Shown: positions 36,426-45,458 of the stretch, piece by piece
How positions within the stretch are numbered: position 1 is the stretch's first letter
How the letters are laid out: each line of letters starts with the position of its first letter
Assembly (NCBI GenBank): GCA_018436705.1
Contig: JAHDLA010000011.1
Location: forward strand, 186,001 to 250,000
Length of the DNA stretch: 64,000 bases
From: Sedimentibacter sp.
GTDB lineage: Bacteria; Bacillota; Clostridia; Tissierellales; Sedimentibacteraceae
Reading direction: 5' to 3'
Translations under genes and position numbers: made by a program
Notes under the pieces: model-generated
What the model saw: the letters and a program-made list of their open reading frames with translations, nothing else
What the model was told of the DNA's origin: nothing
The model's database searches: none

Positions 36426-37026
36426 ATGTATCTATCTCCTTATGATTAGGATTCGCACTTGGCGGCACAAAAATAGGGGTACCTATATAATTAATTTCTA
36501 CTTTTGGATATTCCTTAATAGTAAATTCTATGTTTCCGGGAATAAAATTTATAACAGGCCTTTCAATATTCCAATCAAAATCAAGCTTATCCATTTCAAA
36601 ATTCATTGAAATACCTCCAACATCCCATGAAATATCAGGACCTGTATTTGGGATAAATCCAAGGTTAAACTCCACATCGCTGAAGAATTTTTTCATGGCA
36701 ATTTCGGCTATGGGATTATCTTTAATGTTGATATCCAACATGAGGTTTCCATCTCTCGCATATGTGGCAGTGGCTTCGTATGCAGCATGAACACCATTTT
36801 TAGCAAAATCCTCTACTGAACGCATTGCACTTTTAATACCTGCAGAATACCTTGCTTCAACTGTATCGATATTAAGCCTTGTCGGCTTCATCTCCATTTG
36901 AAGCCCGCCTTTATCCCTTTTCAATTCAAATGTAGCACTGGCATTTGCAATTTCGTAGCGCGCTCGATTTATTTTAAATTCTATAGACATTGGTATAGTT
37001 TTAATTTCCAACAGCGGTTCTATCAT
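36418..37026 (-). CDS. DUF6470 (YviE-like) flagellar-region protein
   Basis: The roughly 202-residue protein begins MIEPLLEIKTIPMSIEFKIN and is rich in beta strands with repeated KPTRLNIDT-like pieces. This is the YviE/DUF6470 family encoded between flgL and fliW in Bacillus and Clostridia. Its function is unknown. The ATG at 37026 lies eight bases after AAGGAG; an in-frame GTG at 37035 sits inside that spacing and is less likely. Confidence 0.85.
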   Translation of the reverse strand: MIEPLLEIKTIPMSIEFKINRARYEIANASATFELKRDKGGLQMEMKPTRLNIDTVEARYSAGIKSAMRSVEDFAKNGVHAAYEATATYARDGNLMLDINIKDNPIAEIAMKKFFSDVEFNLGFIPNTGPDISWDVGGISMNFEMDKLDFDWNIERPVINFIPGNIEFTIKEYPKVEINYIGTPIFVPPSANPNHKEIDTFA

Positions 37027-37041
37027 TTCAAACACTCCTTG

Positions 37042-38043
37042 CTAATTCATAAAATCTATAAAGCTATTTTGAAGAATTTTATTACCCATTGACAATGCTG
37101 CGTTGTAAGAATATTCCTGCATTTTAAAATCCATTATTGCTTCTGCAGAATCAACATACTCCACATCAAGTATTTTATCATTAAGATTATATTGGGCGTC
37201 CTCATTTCGTAACTTTAAAAAGTCAAGATAATTTGTCTTAGCCCCTATATCTGTAATACTCACCAGCACCTGTTTTTTTTGTTCTTCATATTTTTCTATA
37301 TATGGCGTAATGTTTTCTAATGAAAAATCCGGATCGTTAAGCTCATCCTTTATTTTTCCTATTAACGTATACAAATTGTTCGGTGTTCCGTCTGTTTCTC
37401 CAAACCCCATAAAGCTTATACCTGACATGGACATATTAAAAACAGTATCAGTGTTTAAATTTCCCGAACTGTCAAATGTCATGCCCAACCCCAAATCTAC
37501 GTTTATTGTTTCATTTTTCAATTCTTCTAAATCTACCGGATTCCCGTCCTCATCTTCTTGTGTGTTAACATTTACACCTTTAAAATATAGTTCGCCGTTC
37601 TTCACAGTAAAAGGCAGTTCATCCTTGCTTGTACCTCCAAAAACATACCTGTCCTCAAATTCTGCATTAAGCGAAGTTAATATTGAATCCTGAAGGTTTT
37701 CAAGTTCTTTCGCTACAATCGCTCTGTCATCGGAACTCATTGTTCCGGTTATGCCCTTTAAATAAGATGTGTATGTTTTTTCAACACTATTACTTATTTC
37801 AGTTAGATTTGTTTCAGCCATAGTTAGAAATGAATCAACATCACTTATATTTGTATCATAAATTTCAGTTGATCTATATTCTCTTCTCAATTTGTATGCT
37901 TTGATTGCAGAAACAGGGTCTTCGGAACCTGTAAAGAATTTCCTGCCCGTTGAAACTTTTTCATTTAAGTAGTTCATTTCATAAGCAGATTTACCCAAAT
38001 TTCTTATATACTTACTTGACATCATACCAGTAGTTATTCTCAT
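37042..38043 (-). CDS. flgL: Hook-filament junction protein FlgL (HAP3)
   Basis: FlgL (333 aa) connects hook and filament after FlgK. It begins MRITTGMMSSKYIRNLGKSA with the flagellin-like N-terminal D0 helix and STGRKFFTGSEDPVSAIKAY. It has FGGTSKDELPFTVKNGELYF in the middle and a C-terminal helix with ILDVEYVDSAEAIMDFKMQE. The gene order flgK-flgL is conserved. Confidence 0.95.
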   Translation of the reverse strand: MRITTGMMSSKYIRNLGKSAYEMNYLNEKVSTGRKFFTGSEDPVSAIKAYKLRREYRSTEIYDTNISDVDSFLTMAETNLTEISNSVEKTYTSYLKGITGTMSSDDRAIVAKELENLQDSILTSLNAEFEDRYVFGGTSKDELPFTVKNGELYFKGVNVNTQEDEDGNPVDLEELKNETINVDLGLGMTFDSSGNLNTDTVFNMSMSGISFMGFGETDGTPNNLYTLIGKIKDELNDPDFSLENITPYIEKYEEQKKQVLVSITDIGAKTNYLDFLKLRNEDAQYNLNDKILDVEYVDSAEAIMDFKMQEYSYNAALSMGNKILQNSFIDFMN

Positions 38044-38053
38044 AATACCCCTC

Positions 38054-39610
38054 CTATACTCCCATTCTGTTAATTAACGTATCCAACATTTCATCCAAAG
38101 TAGTCATCAATCGTGCAGCCGCGTTATACGATTTACTATATTGCAGCAGGTTTACTCCTTCTTCATTTAAATCTACAGAAGACATGCTGCTGCGTGCAAA
38201 ATCTATCTGATACTGTGAATCATAGTATGTGTCATATGAAGTTTGTACGTCTTTTACCTGTAAATTCAATCTTGTTGTTGTAAATGACAGAAACTCCTGA
38301 AATGTTCCGTTAAATATTGAATCACCTTCATCTATTGTTCCGTCATTATTTATATCAATATTCGGTATATAGTCTTCATCAGTTTTAAAACTGTTAATCA
38401 TTCTCAGTATATTGTCCGTTGCTCCTGAATTATCTCCTTCTGAAGTACTCGTGGTGTTGACTATATATGAACCTGCAGAATTCAGCCAGTCATCACTTAT
38501 CTTTATATTTCCAGCCGTAATATCTCCGCCATCCCTGGAAGCAAACAAATCATTAGGTCCATCGGTTGTTTCGTTTAAAGCATTCATGTTTTCAGCAAAT
38601 TTATTTGCAAGCATATCCAGCATATTTTTATAATATTGAATTCCGTTTACATCAGAATTTTGATATGTATCCGCTGATGTTGAGAAACTGCCCTTTCCAT
38701 TAAGGAATTTTAAATAGCCGTCCAACTGTCCTCCGTTTATAGAAGATGTAATATCATTTTCAGTTCCGCCGGAGTCTTTTTTATATATTAGAATTTCATT
38801 ATTTGCATTTGCTTCGGCTTTTATTTCGTAAGACTCATTTCTGTTTACAATTTCTTCGGACGTACCTCTGAGCCTTATAACCATCTCATCTATAGTTTTA
38901 CCTCCGCCTATATCAAGCGGTACATAATCCACTTCTATATCCAGATAATTTGCCAACTCATCAATCAGCATATTCCTTTCATCATTCAGTTCAAGTGCCG
39001 GATTTCCGCTGATGTTATCAGCTTTTATCTGTTCATTAAGCTTAACAATGTTTTCAGTCAGCTGATTAATTTTTACAATCGCACCATCTTGCAAATAGTT
39101 TGTTTGCTGGTTGGTAATAGTATCTATCTGTTCAGAATAATTATTAAACATCTGAGTGAGCATCTGAGCAGAACTGCGAACAACTCCCTCTAAAACAGGA
39201 TCTGAAGGGCTTGATGTAAGAGATTGAAGCTGCTCTAAAAGATCAGAAAATTGCGCATCCAATCCGTCTGTTTCTATCTCATCGAATACTTCTTCTAAAT
39301 CGCTCAATGCTTCTAACTGAACATCTTCGCTTCCTGCCTTTGCAGCCTGTAGCCTGTATCTCAAATCTAGGAATGAATCCCTGTACTGACTCACGCCTAT
39401 AGCCTGCACTCCTTGTCCTATAACAACACCGTTTGTGCCAAACTTCATATTGCTGGTACTCAGAGAAAAAGAAGCTATATCAAGTCGCTGACGGGTATAA
39501 CTCTGAGTATTAATATTTGATATATTCTGTCCCACAATATCCATCATATTTTGATTAACTGTTAGTGCACTTGTAGCAACCTTATATCCTAAAAATGTTG
39601 ATCTAAGCAT
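38054..39610 (-). CDS. flgK: Hook-filament junction protein FlgK (HAP1)
   Basis: FlgK (518 aa) is the first junction protein. It shows the axial N-terminal motif MMDIVGQNISNINTQSYTRQ, the FlgK-specific coiled region DLLEQLQSLTSSPSD, and a C-terminal SSVDLNEEGVNLLQYSKSYN with a final helix. It lies between flgN (its presumed chaperone) and flgL. Confidence 0.96.
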   Translation of the reverse strand: MLRSTFLGYKVATSALTVNQNMMDIVGQNISNINTQSYTRQRLDIASFSLSTSNMKFGTNGVVIGQGVQAIGVSQYRDSFLDLRYRLQAAKAGSEDVQLEALSDLEEVFDEIETDGLDAQFSDLLEQLQSLTSSPSDPVLEGVVRSSAQMLTQMFNNYSEQIDTITNQQTNYLQDGAIVKINQLTENIVKLNEQIKADNISGNPALELNDERNMLIDELANYLDIEVDYVPLDIGGGKTIDEMVIRLRGTSEEIVNRNESYEIKAEANANNEILIYKKDSGGTENDITSSINGGQLDGYLKFLNGKGSFSTSADTYQNSDVNGIQYYKNMLDMLANKFAENMNALNETTDGPNDLFASRDGGDITAGNIKISDDWLNSAGSYIVNTTSTSEGDNSGATDNILRMINSFKTDEDYIPNIDINNDGTIDEGDSIFNGTFQEFLSFTTTRLNLQVKDVQTSYDTYYDSQYQIDFARSSMSSVDLNEEGVNLLQYSKSYNAAARLMTTLDEMLDTLINRMGV

Positions 39611-39623
39611 ATATTACTCCTTG

Positions 39624-40079
39624 CTATATTTTTTTTGAAAGCAACAGGCTTTTTGTTTTGTTTTTCGATTCCTGAACCGTATATGTATTTTCATTTTCTC
39701 CCAGCTGCTTTATCGCTCTGTCTATTCTGTGCATGCGAACTTTAATAATTGTTTTGCATAAATCGCTTATCTTTTTGACTTCAGCTATAATTTTAGCAAA
39801 CTCTTCATATTTTTCCTTCAATATTACTGTTTTCTTATCGTCAGCAGCTTCTATAACTTCCTTAAGAGTCATATTTTTATATCCCATTGAATCAAGCAGC
39901 TTTTCTCTTTTCTGATCAATCCCTCTGATTTTCAGATAGTATGCCTGTTCCTTAGAAACAATGTCATCCAATGTTTCAACATCATTTTTTATGACCGTAT
40001 CATATTTTTTATATTCTAATTCAAGAAAATTTTTATATAGGTTAGAACTTTCTTCCAACAATTCTATTAAAACGTCCAT
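39624..40079 (-). CDS. flgN: FlgN-family export chaperone for FlgK/FlgL
   Basis: The 151-residue, highly helical protein (LIELLEESSNLYKNFLELEY near the start; SKEQAYYLKIRGIDQKREKL in the middle) has the size, charge pattern and gene position of FlgN. FlgN keeps junction proteins unfolded for export. Sequence conservation in this family is low, so position between flgM and flgK carries much of the assignment. Confidence 0.85.
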   Translation of the reverse strand: MDVLIELLEESSNLYKNFLELEYKKYDTVIKNDVETLDDIVSKEQAYYLKIRGIDQKREKLLDSMGYKNMTLKEVIEAADDKKTVILKEKYEEFAKIIAEVKKISDLCKTIIKVRMHRIDRAIKQLGENENTYTVQESKNKTKSLLLSKKI

Positions 40080-40088
40080 ATGATCCTC

Positions 40089-40364
40089 TTATTTTAAAAG
40101 TTTATTGACTATTTCTTCTACATCAACGCTGTATGTCCTATTATTTATACTTTCTTTTATTCTGTTTATTTTTTCTTCATCTGTTTCTTTATTTATTTTA
40201 TCGGCAACATCTTTTTTTATTGAAGTCAGTTTCAACTCATCTTGATCAGTACTGTTTTTTATCTCTATGACATCAAATTTTTTAGATTTTACACTTTCTT
40301 CATTCTTTACAGTTCTCGTGCTTGCCTTATAATTCATATAATTACTTATATTTTGGATTTTCAT
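40089..40364 (-). CDS. flgM: Anti-sigma-28 factor FlgM
   Basis: FlgM holds sigma-28 inactive until it is exported through the completed hook. The 91-residue protein has a disordered N-terminal half and the sigma-binding C-terminal helix (INRIKESINNRTYSVDVEEI followed by VNKLL). It is the first gene of its operon, directly downstream of a sigma-28 type promoter, giving a feedback loop with FliA at 15108-15899. Confidence 0.93.
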   Translation of the reverse strand: MKIQNISNYMNYKASTRTVKNEESVKSKKFDVIEIKNSTDQDELKLTSIKKDVADKINKETDEEKINRIKESINNRTYSVDVEEIVNKLLK

Positions 40365-40395
40365 AAATACTTCCCCTATCTGACATCTGTTAATA

Positions 40396-40422
40396 ATATC
40401 GGCTTTGAATACAAAAAATTAA
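40396..40422 (-). promoter_or_regulatory. Sigma-28 type promoter of the flgM operon
   Basis: On the minus strand an exact GCCGATAT (40403 to 40396) is preceded by TAAT (40421-40418, 14-bp spacer) or TTAA (40422-40419, 15-bp spacer). The predicted start is near 40389, about 25 bases before flgM. Confidence 0.82.
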
Positions 40423-40438
40423 CCGAATATATAATTTT

Positions 40439-40909
40439 TTATGCCGCGTTTATAATTTTTTCTTCATCTACTATTAACAACACGTCTTCATTTTTATCTC
40501 CCTTAGCTACACCTTTTACAAAACCGTCTCTGCATATTTTCTTTATTTCCTCAGTCTCTTCAAATTCAGTTATGTCTTCAACTGACAGCACTTCATCCAC
40601 AACAAGCCCTGCAAATGAATTGTCCTTCTCAAGAATTATAACCATTTCCTTATCGCTCTTTAAATCATCTTCTTCATTTGTATCTAATTCAAAAAGCATT
40701 TTTAAATCAATCAGCGGAACCACATTGCCTCTTAAGTGAATCAGTCCCTTCATATAGGTTTGAACGCCTGGAACATAAGTTATCTCATCAGGCTTCATGA
40801 CAATCGATGTAATTATCTTGCTATTTATTGTATATAAACTGCCTTTAAGTTTAAAAATCAGCCACGGAAACTCTATTTCTTCTATTATTTGTTCTACCTC
40901 ATAGCTCAT
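40439..40909 (-). CDS. cheW: CheW-like chemotaxis coupling protein (copy 1)
   Basis: The 156-residue single-domain protein has the CheW pattern VPGVQTYMKGLIHLRGNVVP followed by LIDLKMLFEL, then a VVDEVLSVEDI segment. It is acidic in the second half. It would couple receptors to CheA in the array. It is the last gene of a cheW-mcp-cheW unit. A second, different copy lies at 42702-43202. Confidence 0.9.
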   Translation of the reverse strand: MSYEVEQIIEEIEFPWLIFKLKGSLYTINSKIITSIVMKPDEITYVPGVQTYMKGLIHLRGNVVPLIDLKMLFELDTNEEDDLKSDKEMVIILEKDNSFAGLVVDEVLSVEDITEFEETEEIKKICRDGFVKGVAKGDKNEDVLLIVDEEKIINAA

Positions 40910-40920
40910 AATATCACTCC

Positions 40921-42672
40921 TTATACTGCGCTTTCTGCGTCTTCTGATATTTTCAACTCAAACTGGTCTACCAGTTCTTTTAAGAGCACAGCCTGGCTTC
41001 TCAGTTCCTCGCTCGCCGCCGCACTTTCTTCAGATGTAGCTGAATTAGTCTGGACTACATCCGATATTTGTTCTATACCCTTAGTAATTTGCATTATTGA
41101 GCCGGCCTGTTCGTTAGATGCCTCTGTTATATCATCCACCATCTTTACTGATTTTCTTATTTCATTAGCCATCAGTTCAAAAGATTTTTTTGTTTCGTCC
41201 GCAATTTCAGCACCTTTTTCAACAGATTTTACTGAATTTTCAATTAAAAACGCCGTACTCTGTGCTGCCTCGGCACTTTTTGACGCCAGATTCCTGACTT
41301 CATCGGCAACAACAGCAAACCCTTTTCCTGCTGAACCGGCCCTTGCAGCCTCAACAGCGGCATTCAAAGCAAGTATGTTTGTCTGGAACGCTATTTCATC
41401 GATTGCCTTTATTATCTTTGCTATTTCATCAGTTGATTTCTTAATATCATACATTGCATCTGTCATATGTTCAACCTGGATGCTGCTTTTCTTAACTTCC
41501 TGCTCTGCATTCTGAGTAATTGTGCTTACATTGTTCGCATTTTGCGCATTTAATTTTACCTGCTCTGATATTTCATTTATAGTTGCAGAAAGCTCCTCAA
41601 TTGCACTTGCCTGTTCTGCTGTTCCTTGCGATAATGCCTGTGAGCCGCCTGCTACTTGCTCTGATTCGTTTTCTACATGTGATGCTGCCTCATTTATTTT
41701 TGTCATAGTTCCGTTAAATGAATCTATAATTTGTTCTAGAGATGTTTTAATAGGTGCAAATCCACCTATAAAATTCTCTTTGACATGAACGGTAAAATCG
41801 CCCTTAGCCATTTCATTCAATACTCTATCTATTTCACCTACATATAGTTTTAATGTCTCTATTGTTCTTTTTATTGTTGCGGTAGCTTCTCCAAGCTCGT
41901 CTCTTGATGTATATTCAACCTGATAATTTAAGTCTCCGGCACTTATTGCATTAGCTGCATCTGATATTTCTTTTACAGGCCTAATTATGCTTCTTATAAT
42001 AATTCCTCCTAAGAGTAAAGACATTAAAAAACTGAACACCGCCAACGAAGACAATATTATCAATGAATTTCTGCTTGCTTCATTGGAACTTTGAACAAAA
42101 TTCTTTGCAATTATATCAAGATTTTTGCTCACCTCAGTCATTGTGTAATCTATTGAATCCAATATGGGAGCTAATTCTTCATTAAGAATCTCCAGGCTCT
42201 GCGTATTTCTGCTTTCACTTAATAAAATTACAAGTTTATCGCTTAATTCAGTAGCTTTTTTCAAATTACTTTCAATCTGGCTTACTACACTGGGATAATC
42301 ATGCAACATTCCTCTCAGAAGTGCAAAAGATTCATTAGCTGATTTCATCCCACTGGTAATTTCCGCCGTATACTCCTTAATCAATGTCCTGCTGGGAGTA
42401 GTGGCTGATTTATATATCGACTTTTCAACATTTTCAAGAGAAAACTTCATCTCCCAAGCTAATATTTCCGATTCGTAACATTCTTCATAAAAATTATTGA
42501 TATCTCCGGCAATGCTGTTTATGTTATATAGAGAAACCGCCATAGATAGCGCAAATATTACAAATACAACTCCAAAACCCACAATCAGCCTTGTTGAAAT
42601 TTTAATATTGCTCATATTGATTTTTCTTTTATTAGACCTTTTAATCTTAGGTTTCCTTTTTTTTATACTCAC
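40921..42672 (-). CDS. Methyl-accepting chemotaxis protein, four-helix sensor
   Basis: The receptor (583 aa from the GTG at 42672, six bases after AAGGAG) has a strongly basic N-terminal tail ([16 protein letters not shown]) and a first membrane helix at about 35-55. A periplasmic-type helical sensor follows (about 56-205, 4HB_MCP-like). A second membrane helix (about 210-235) and a HAMP domain ([20 protein letters not shown]) come next. The signalling domain carries the hairpin tip [20 protein letters not shown] with [15 protein letters not shown]. Its ligand cannot be read. It is flanked by two cheW genes. Confidence 0.94.
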   Translation of the reverse strand: MSIKKRKPKIKRSNKRKINMSNIKISTRLIVGFGVVFVIFALSMAVSLYNINSIAGDINNFYEECYESEILAWEMKFSLENVEKSIYKSATTPSRTLIKEYTAEITSGMKSANESFALLRGMLHDYPSVVSQIESNLKKATELSDKLVILLSESRNTQSLEILNEELAPILDSIDYTMTEVSKNLDIIAKNFVQSSNEASRNSLIILSSLAVFSFLMSLLLGGIIIRSIIRPVKEISDAANAISAGDLNYQVEYTSRDELGEATATIKRTIETLKLYVGEIDRVLNEMAKGDFTVHVKENFIGGFAPIKTSLEQIIDSFNGTMTKINEAASHVENESEQVAGGSQALSQGTAEQASAIEELSATINEISEQVKLNAQNANNVSTITQNAEQEVKKSSIQVEHMTDAMYDIKKSTDEIAKIIKAIDEIAFQTNILALNAAVEAARAGSAGKGFAVVADEVRNLASKSAEAAQSTAFLIENSVKSVEKGAEIADETKKSFELMANEIRKSVKMVDDITEASNEQAGSIMQITKGIEQISDVVQTNSATSEESAAASEELRSQAVLLKELVDQFELKISEDAESAV

Positions 42673-42701
42673 TTTATTCTCCTTAAACAAGTAATATTAT
42701 A

Positions 42702-43202
42702 TTAATTCCCCGCCGAAGTAATAAATTCAACTTCTTTTTCGTCAAGTATTTTTTTCAAGTCAATAAGCAATACAATATTGTTATCTAATTTAGCAATTCC
42801 TGTAATATATTTGTTTGTGTAATCCGAACCCATATTCGGAGGATCTGAAATATTATCAAGATAAATATTTGCAACCTCATTAACAGAGTCAACAATAAAA
42901 CCTATATAAGCACCGTTTATACCGGTGACTATTATGCAGGTTCTTTCGTTATATTCAATTTCTTGCTTCTTTAGCCTCAATCTGACATCAATGATGGGAA
43001 TAATAGTTCCTCTTAAATTAATTACTCCTTTTGCATAGGACGGGAACTCTGGGACGGCTGTTATTTCTTGCATTCCGACTATTTGAACAACATCAGCTAT
43101 AGCAATTCCAAACAGCTGATTCTCCGTATAAAAAGTAAGATATTTGTTTTTTAATGTTTCTTCATTTGTATTATTTTTTATTGAACTTACATTATCCTGC
43201 AC
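42702..43202 (-). CDS. cheW: CheW chemotaxis coupling protein (copy 2)
   Basis: The 166-residue protein is closer to canonical CheW than copy 1. It has YLTFYTENQLFGIAIADVVQ, ITAVPEFPSYAKGVINLRGT with IIPIIDVRLRL, and IVDSVNEVANIYLDNISDPP, ending in a DLKKIL helix. It starts with GTG at 43202 after AGGTGAT. As first gene of cheW-mcp-cheW it lies directly behind the sigma-28-like promoter at 43236-43262. Confidence 0.93.
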   Translation of the reverse strand: MQDNVSSIKNNTNEETLKNKYLTFYTENQLFGIAIADVVQIVGMQEITAVPEFPSYAKGVINLRGTIIPIIDVRLRLKKQEIEYNERTCIIVTGINGAYIGFIVDSVNEVANIYLDNISDPPNMGSDYTNKYITGIAKLDNNIVLLIDLKKILDEKEVEFITSAGN

Positions 43203-43235
43203 ACGATCACCTCATAATAATTATTCATAATTATG

Positions 43236-43262
43236 ATATCGTCACATTTATAGAAAATATTA
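43236..43262 (-). promoter_or_regulatory. Sigma-28-like promoter of cheW-mcp-cheW
   Basis: On the minus strand GACGATAT (43243 to 43236), one base from the GCCGATAT consensus, lies 15 bp after TAAT (43262-43259). This is the same -35 variant as at 4371 and 40421. The start would be near 43229, 27 bases before the cheW GTG. Confidence 0.62.
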
Positions 43263-43282
43263 GTTAAATATTAAATTTTATA

Positions 43283-43735
43283 TCAATGTCTCGGATTTTT
43301 TCTGACAGTAAGCACTGCTTTTATTACTTCTGTAGTAACTTCACTTCCAATATCTTTTAATTTATGGATTTTTTGTGTTATTTCATCCTTAGTAGCAACC
43401 ATGTACATTGGCTTAAGATTGTTGAGTGCTATGGCTACAATATCCTCTTTGCATCGATCACACCTGCAGCAATTCATTTTTTTAAGAGTTGCGTCCAACT
43501 TATTCAATACAAGTTTTTCTGTAACATTGTACAAAATTACATTATTTTTTTCTTCCTTCATTAAATTTAATTCTTTGTTTTGAAAAACTGTTTCTTTAGA
43601 ATTGTTTTTTTCAGGAATATTTGGTGCAGATTCAGCAGGAAGATCTTGCATTTGGTCTGTTTCCCTTTTTAAATTTGTCGGCATTATTTTTTTGTACATT
43701 AATTCTCTGTCGAAAGTTTTTTTGATTTTTGCCAT
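43283..43735 (-). CDS. comFB: ComFB-domain protein with polar N-terminal extension
   Basis: This 150-residue protein has a basic/polar N-terminal half without a recognised fold (about 1-65) and a C-terminal ComFB domain. The ComFB part has NCCRCDRCKEDIVAIALNNL followed by KPMY, then VTTEVIKAVLTVRKNPRH. Its cysteine cluster matches the 10660-10929 protein. ComFB domains have been reported as cyclic-dinucleotide receptors in cyanobacteria. The ATG at 43735 lies just after the parA stop, and a longer in-frame start would overlap parA, so the pair is translationally coupled. Confidence 0.87.
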   Translation of the reverse strand: MAKIKKTFDRELMYKKIMPTNLKRETDQMQDLPAESAPNIPEKNNSKETVFQNKELNLMKEEKNNVILYNVTEKLVLNKLDATLKKMNCCRCDRCKEDIVAIALNNLKPMYMVATKDEITQKIHKLKDIGSEVTTEVIKAVLTVRKNPRH

Positions 43736-43736
43736 C

Positions 43737-44498
43737 TTATAACCCTCTTTCAAAAAGCTCTTCAACTAAACCCATATAATCTCTCGCCGCCGCATTTTTA
43801 GGAGCGTAGCTATAAATATCCTGTTGGTTTGTCTGCGCCTCCATTACAACCACACTTGATCTTATTGTGGTATTTAATATACCCGTGTTCAACTTTTCAG
43901 CAATTAACTCAGCTGTACCTTTAATTTCTCTGCTTAAAATTGTTCTCTTGTTAAATTTTGTAAGAATTATACCTTCAACCTTCAGACTAGGATTACAATA
44001 CCTTCTCACTCTGTCAATTGTCTCCGAAAGCTGTGCAATACCCTGCAAGCTGAAAATATCTGCCAGCATGGGAATAATAATATTATCGGATGCAGTAAAT
44101 GCATTAACTGTCAAAATACTCAGTGCAGGAGGTGTATCTATGAATATATAATCATACTTATCTTTCACCGAATTTAGAGCTTCTCGAAGGAGGTACTCCC
44201 TTCCTGTCTGAGTAAATTCAAGCTCTATCCCGCTTAACAAAATATTTGATGGAATAATATCAAATGAATGCGTTTTCTGGATTGCAAACGAAGTCTTTTT
44301 CTCACCCTTCAATATTTCATAAATTGTGGCACAGTCTTCCGTTTCAGCACCGGAGCTGAAACTTAAATTAGATTGCGGGTCCAAATCCACGCAAAGAACC
44401 TTGTATCCCTTTAACTTAAAACCTGCCGCAACCGCTCCTGTTGTAGTTGTTTTTCCAACTCCGCCCTTTTGATTTGTAACAGAAATTACTTTAGCCAT
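43737..44498 (-). CDS. ParA/Soj family ATPase
   Basis: The 253-residue protein has the deviant Walker A NQKGGVGKTTT (Lys at 10 and 15), Walker A' VDLDPQSNLSF and Walker B YDYIFIDTPPALS. A C-terminal basic region carries RSSVVVMEAQTNQQDIYSYA. This is a complete Soj-type ATPase that probably forms DNA-bound dimers. There is no parB or parS-like gene pair next to it; instead a ComFB gene follows, and a cheW-mcp-cheW unit lies downstream. ParA-type proteins (ParC in Vibrio) position chemoreceptor arrays, so a similar role is possible. A chromosomal Soj cannot be ruled out from sequence alone. Confidence 0.88.
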   Translation of the reverse strand: MAKVISVTNQKGGVGKTTTTGAVAAGFKLKGYKVLCVDLDPQSNLSFSSGAETEDCATIYEILKGEKKTSFAIQKTHSFDIIPSNILLSGIELEFTQTGREYLLREALNSVKDKYDYIFIDTPPALSILTVNAFTASDNIIIPMLADIFSLQGIAQLSETIDRVRRYCNPSLKVEGIILTKFNKRTILSREIKGTAELIAEKLNTGILNTTIRSSVVVMEAQTNQQDIYSYAPKNAAARDYMGLVEELFERGL

Positions 44499-44515
44499 TT
44501 ATTTCAAACTCCTTA

Positions 44516-44571
44516 GTTACAATTTTTGACTATGTTTTCTAAATTGTAACAAAAAATTTACATTTAAACAA
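44516..44571 (-). promoter_or_regulatory. parA promoter overlapping an inverted-repeat operator
   Basis: On the minus strand TTGTTT (44571-44566), a 17-bp spacer and TACAAT (44548-44543) form a sigma-A type promoter. A perfect 10-bp inverted repeat (GTTACAATTT at 44516-44525 and AAATTGTAAC at 44541-44550, 15 bases apart) covers the -10 and the start point. This is a classic position for repression, perhaps autoregulation by the ParA product. Confidence 0.65.
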
Positions 44572-44573
44572 TA

Positions 44574-44609
44574 CAAAAAGATTAAAAATCTTAACAGATT
44601 TTTAATCTT
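44574..44609 (-). terminator. Terminator of the purine catabolic operon
   Basis: A perfect 13-bp stem (AAGATTAAAAATC at 44578-44590 with its complement at 44597-44609) has a 6-base loop. On the minus strand it runs into a T tract. It follows yqeB by 37 bp and separates the purine genes from parA. Confidence 0.85.
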
Positions 44610-44645
44610 AGACTTGATGATACAATCATAAGAATGGATAAATTT

Positions 44646-45458
44646 TTATTCTTTAGTATCAAGTTTTTTTATCTCTATGATAATTGCTTCCAAAACAGCG
44701 CCTCCAATTGCTCTCGCCTTATCGGAAATTGTATAGCAATTCTTTAACTGATCAATCCTGGGATCTATATCTCCCACCTTAAATCCTTTTGTAACATATG
44801 TCCCTCCTCTTATGATTCCTCTTATTATACCGTCAATTTGTGCGTTTATGGTGTGGCCGTTTACGGTTGCAATTATATCTCCTTGTTTGACAGTATCTCC
44901 TATGCTGTGTTCTACTGCTATTATTCCGTCGTCAGGAGATTTTAAAACTCTTTCTATCGTATATCCTGCAATGTTTCCTGGCCTGCCGGTATTTGGCTCG
45001 GCATTTCCATTAAAAATCAATCTTCCCATATTGTGCCCGCGATTACTTTCAATTACAACACTTACATCTTTTCCTGCCGTAAAACCTGGTCCTATGGCTA
45101 TAGTAACCGGAGCAAGATCCTTGTGCATTCCCGTGTTTCGCTTTGCAATAATAGCATCCACAACGGCCAGAGGCTTGAAAGAATTTATACACGAACCCTT
45201 TGGATCAACTGCAACCGGAACACAGTTCTCTGCCCATGTTTGGTAAATTTTAACTATACTTTCCGCACGAACCGCAGTTATTCCTTCCAGCTCTGTTCTG
45301 CCTGTGTATACTGCCTCCGAAAAACATACTGTCCTTCTGATTGAAGTCGGTTTCTCCAGTTCAAGTACCAGCACCCTGAATCCGACTCTGTGAAGTTTCT
45401 GTATAACACCGGACGCAATGTCTCCACCACCTCTAACTACAACTATTTCTCCGTTCAA
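44646..45458 (-). CDS. yqeB: YqeB, selenium-dependent molybdenum hydroxylase accessory protein
   Basis: The 270-residue protein matches the YqeB (EF2563-type) family that co-occurs with selenium-dependent molybdenum hydroxylases. It has an N-terminal Rossmann-like start IVVVRGGGDIASGVIQKLHR, GFTAGKDVSVVIESNRGHNM in the middle, and a C-terminal lipoyl/biotinyl-like region (DGIIRGIIRGGTYVTKGFKV). The precise reaction is not established; it is thought to help deliver or install selenium in the hydroxylase cofactor. The start is a TTG after GAAGGTG, overlapping mocA by 4 bp. Confidence 0.92.
   Translation of the reverse strand: MNGEIVVVRGGGDIASGVIQKLHRVGFRVLVLELEKPTSIRRTVCFSEAVYTGRTELEGITAVRAESIVKIYQTWAENCVPVAVDPKGSCINSFKPLAVVDAIIAKRNTGMHKDLAPVTIAIGPGFTAGKDVSVVIESNRGHNMGRLIFNGNAEPNTGRPGNIAGYTIERVLKSPDDGIIAVEHSIGDTVKQGDIIATVNGHTINAQIDGIIRGIIRGGTYVTKGFKVGDIDPRIDQLKNCYTISDKARAIGGAVLEAIIIEIKKLDTKE

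Noticed and set aside
43737..44498. FlhG/FleN (flagellar number regulator)
   Set aside because: The protein is a standard Soj/ParA with no FlhF neighbour and no N-terminal activation helix of the FlhG type.
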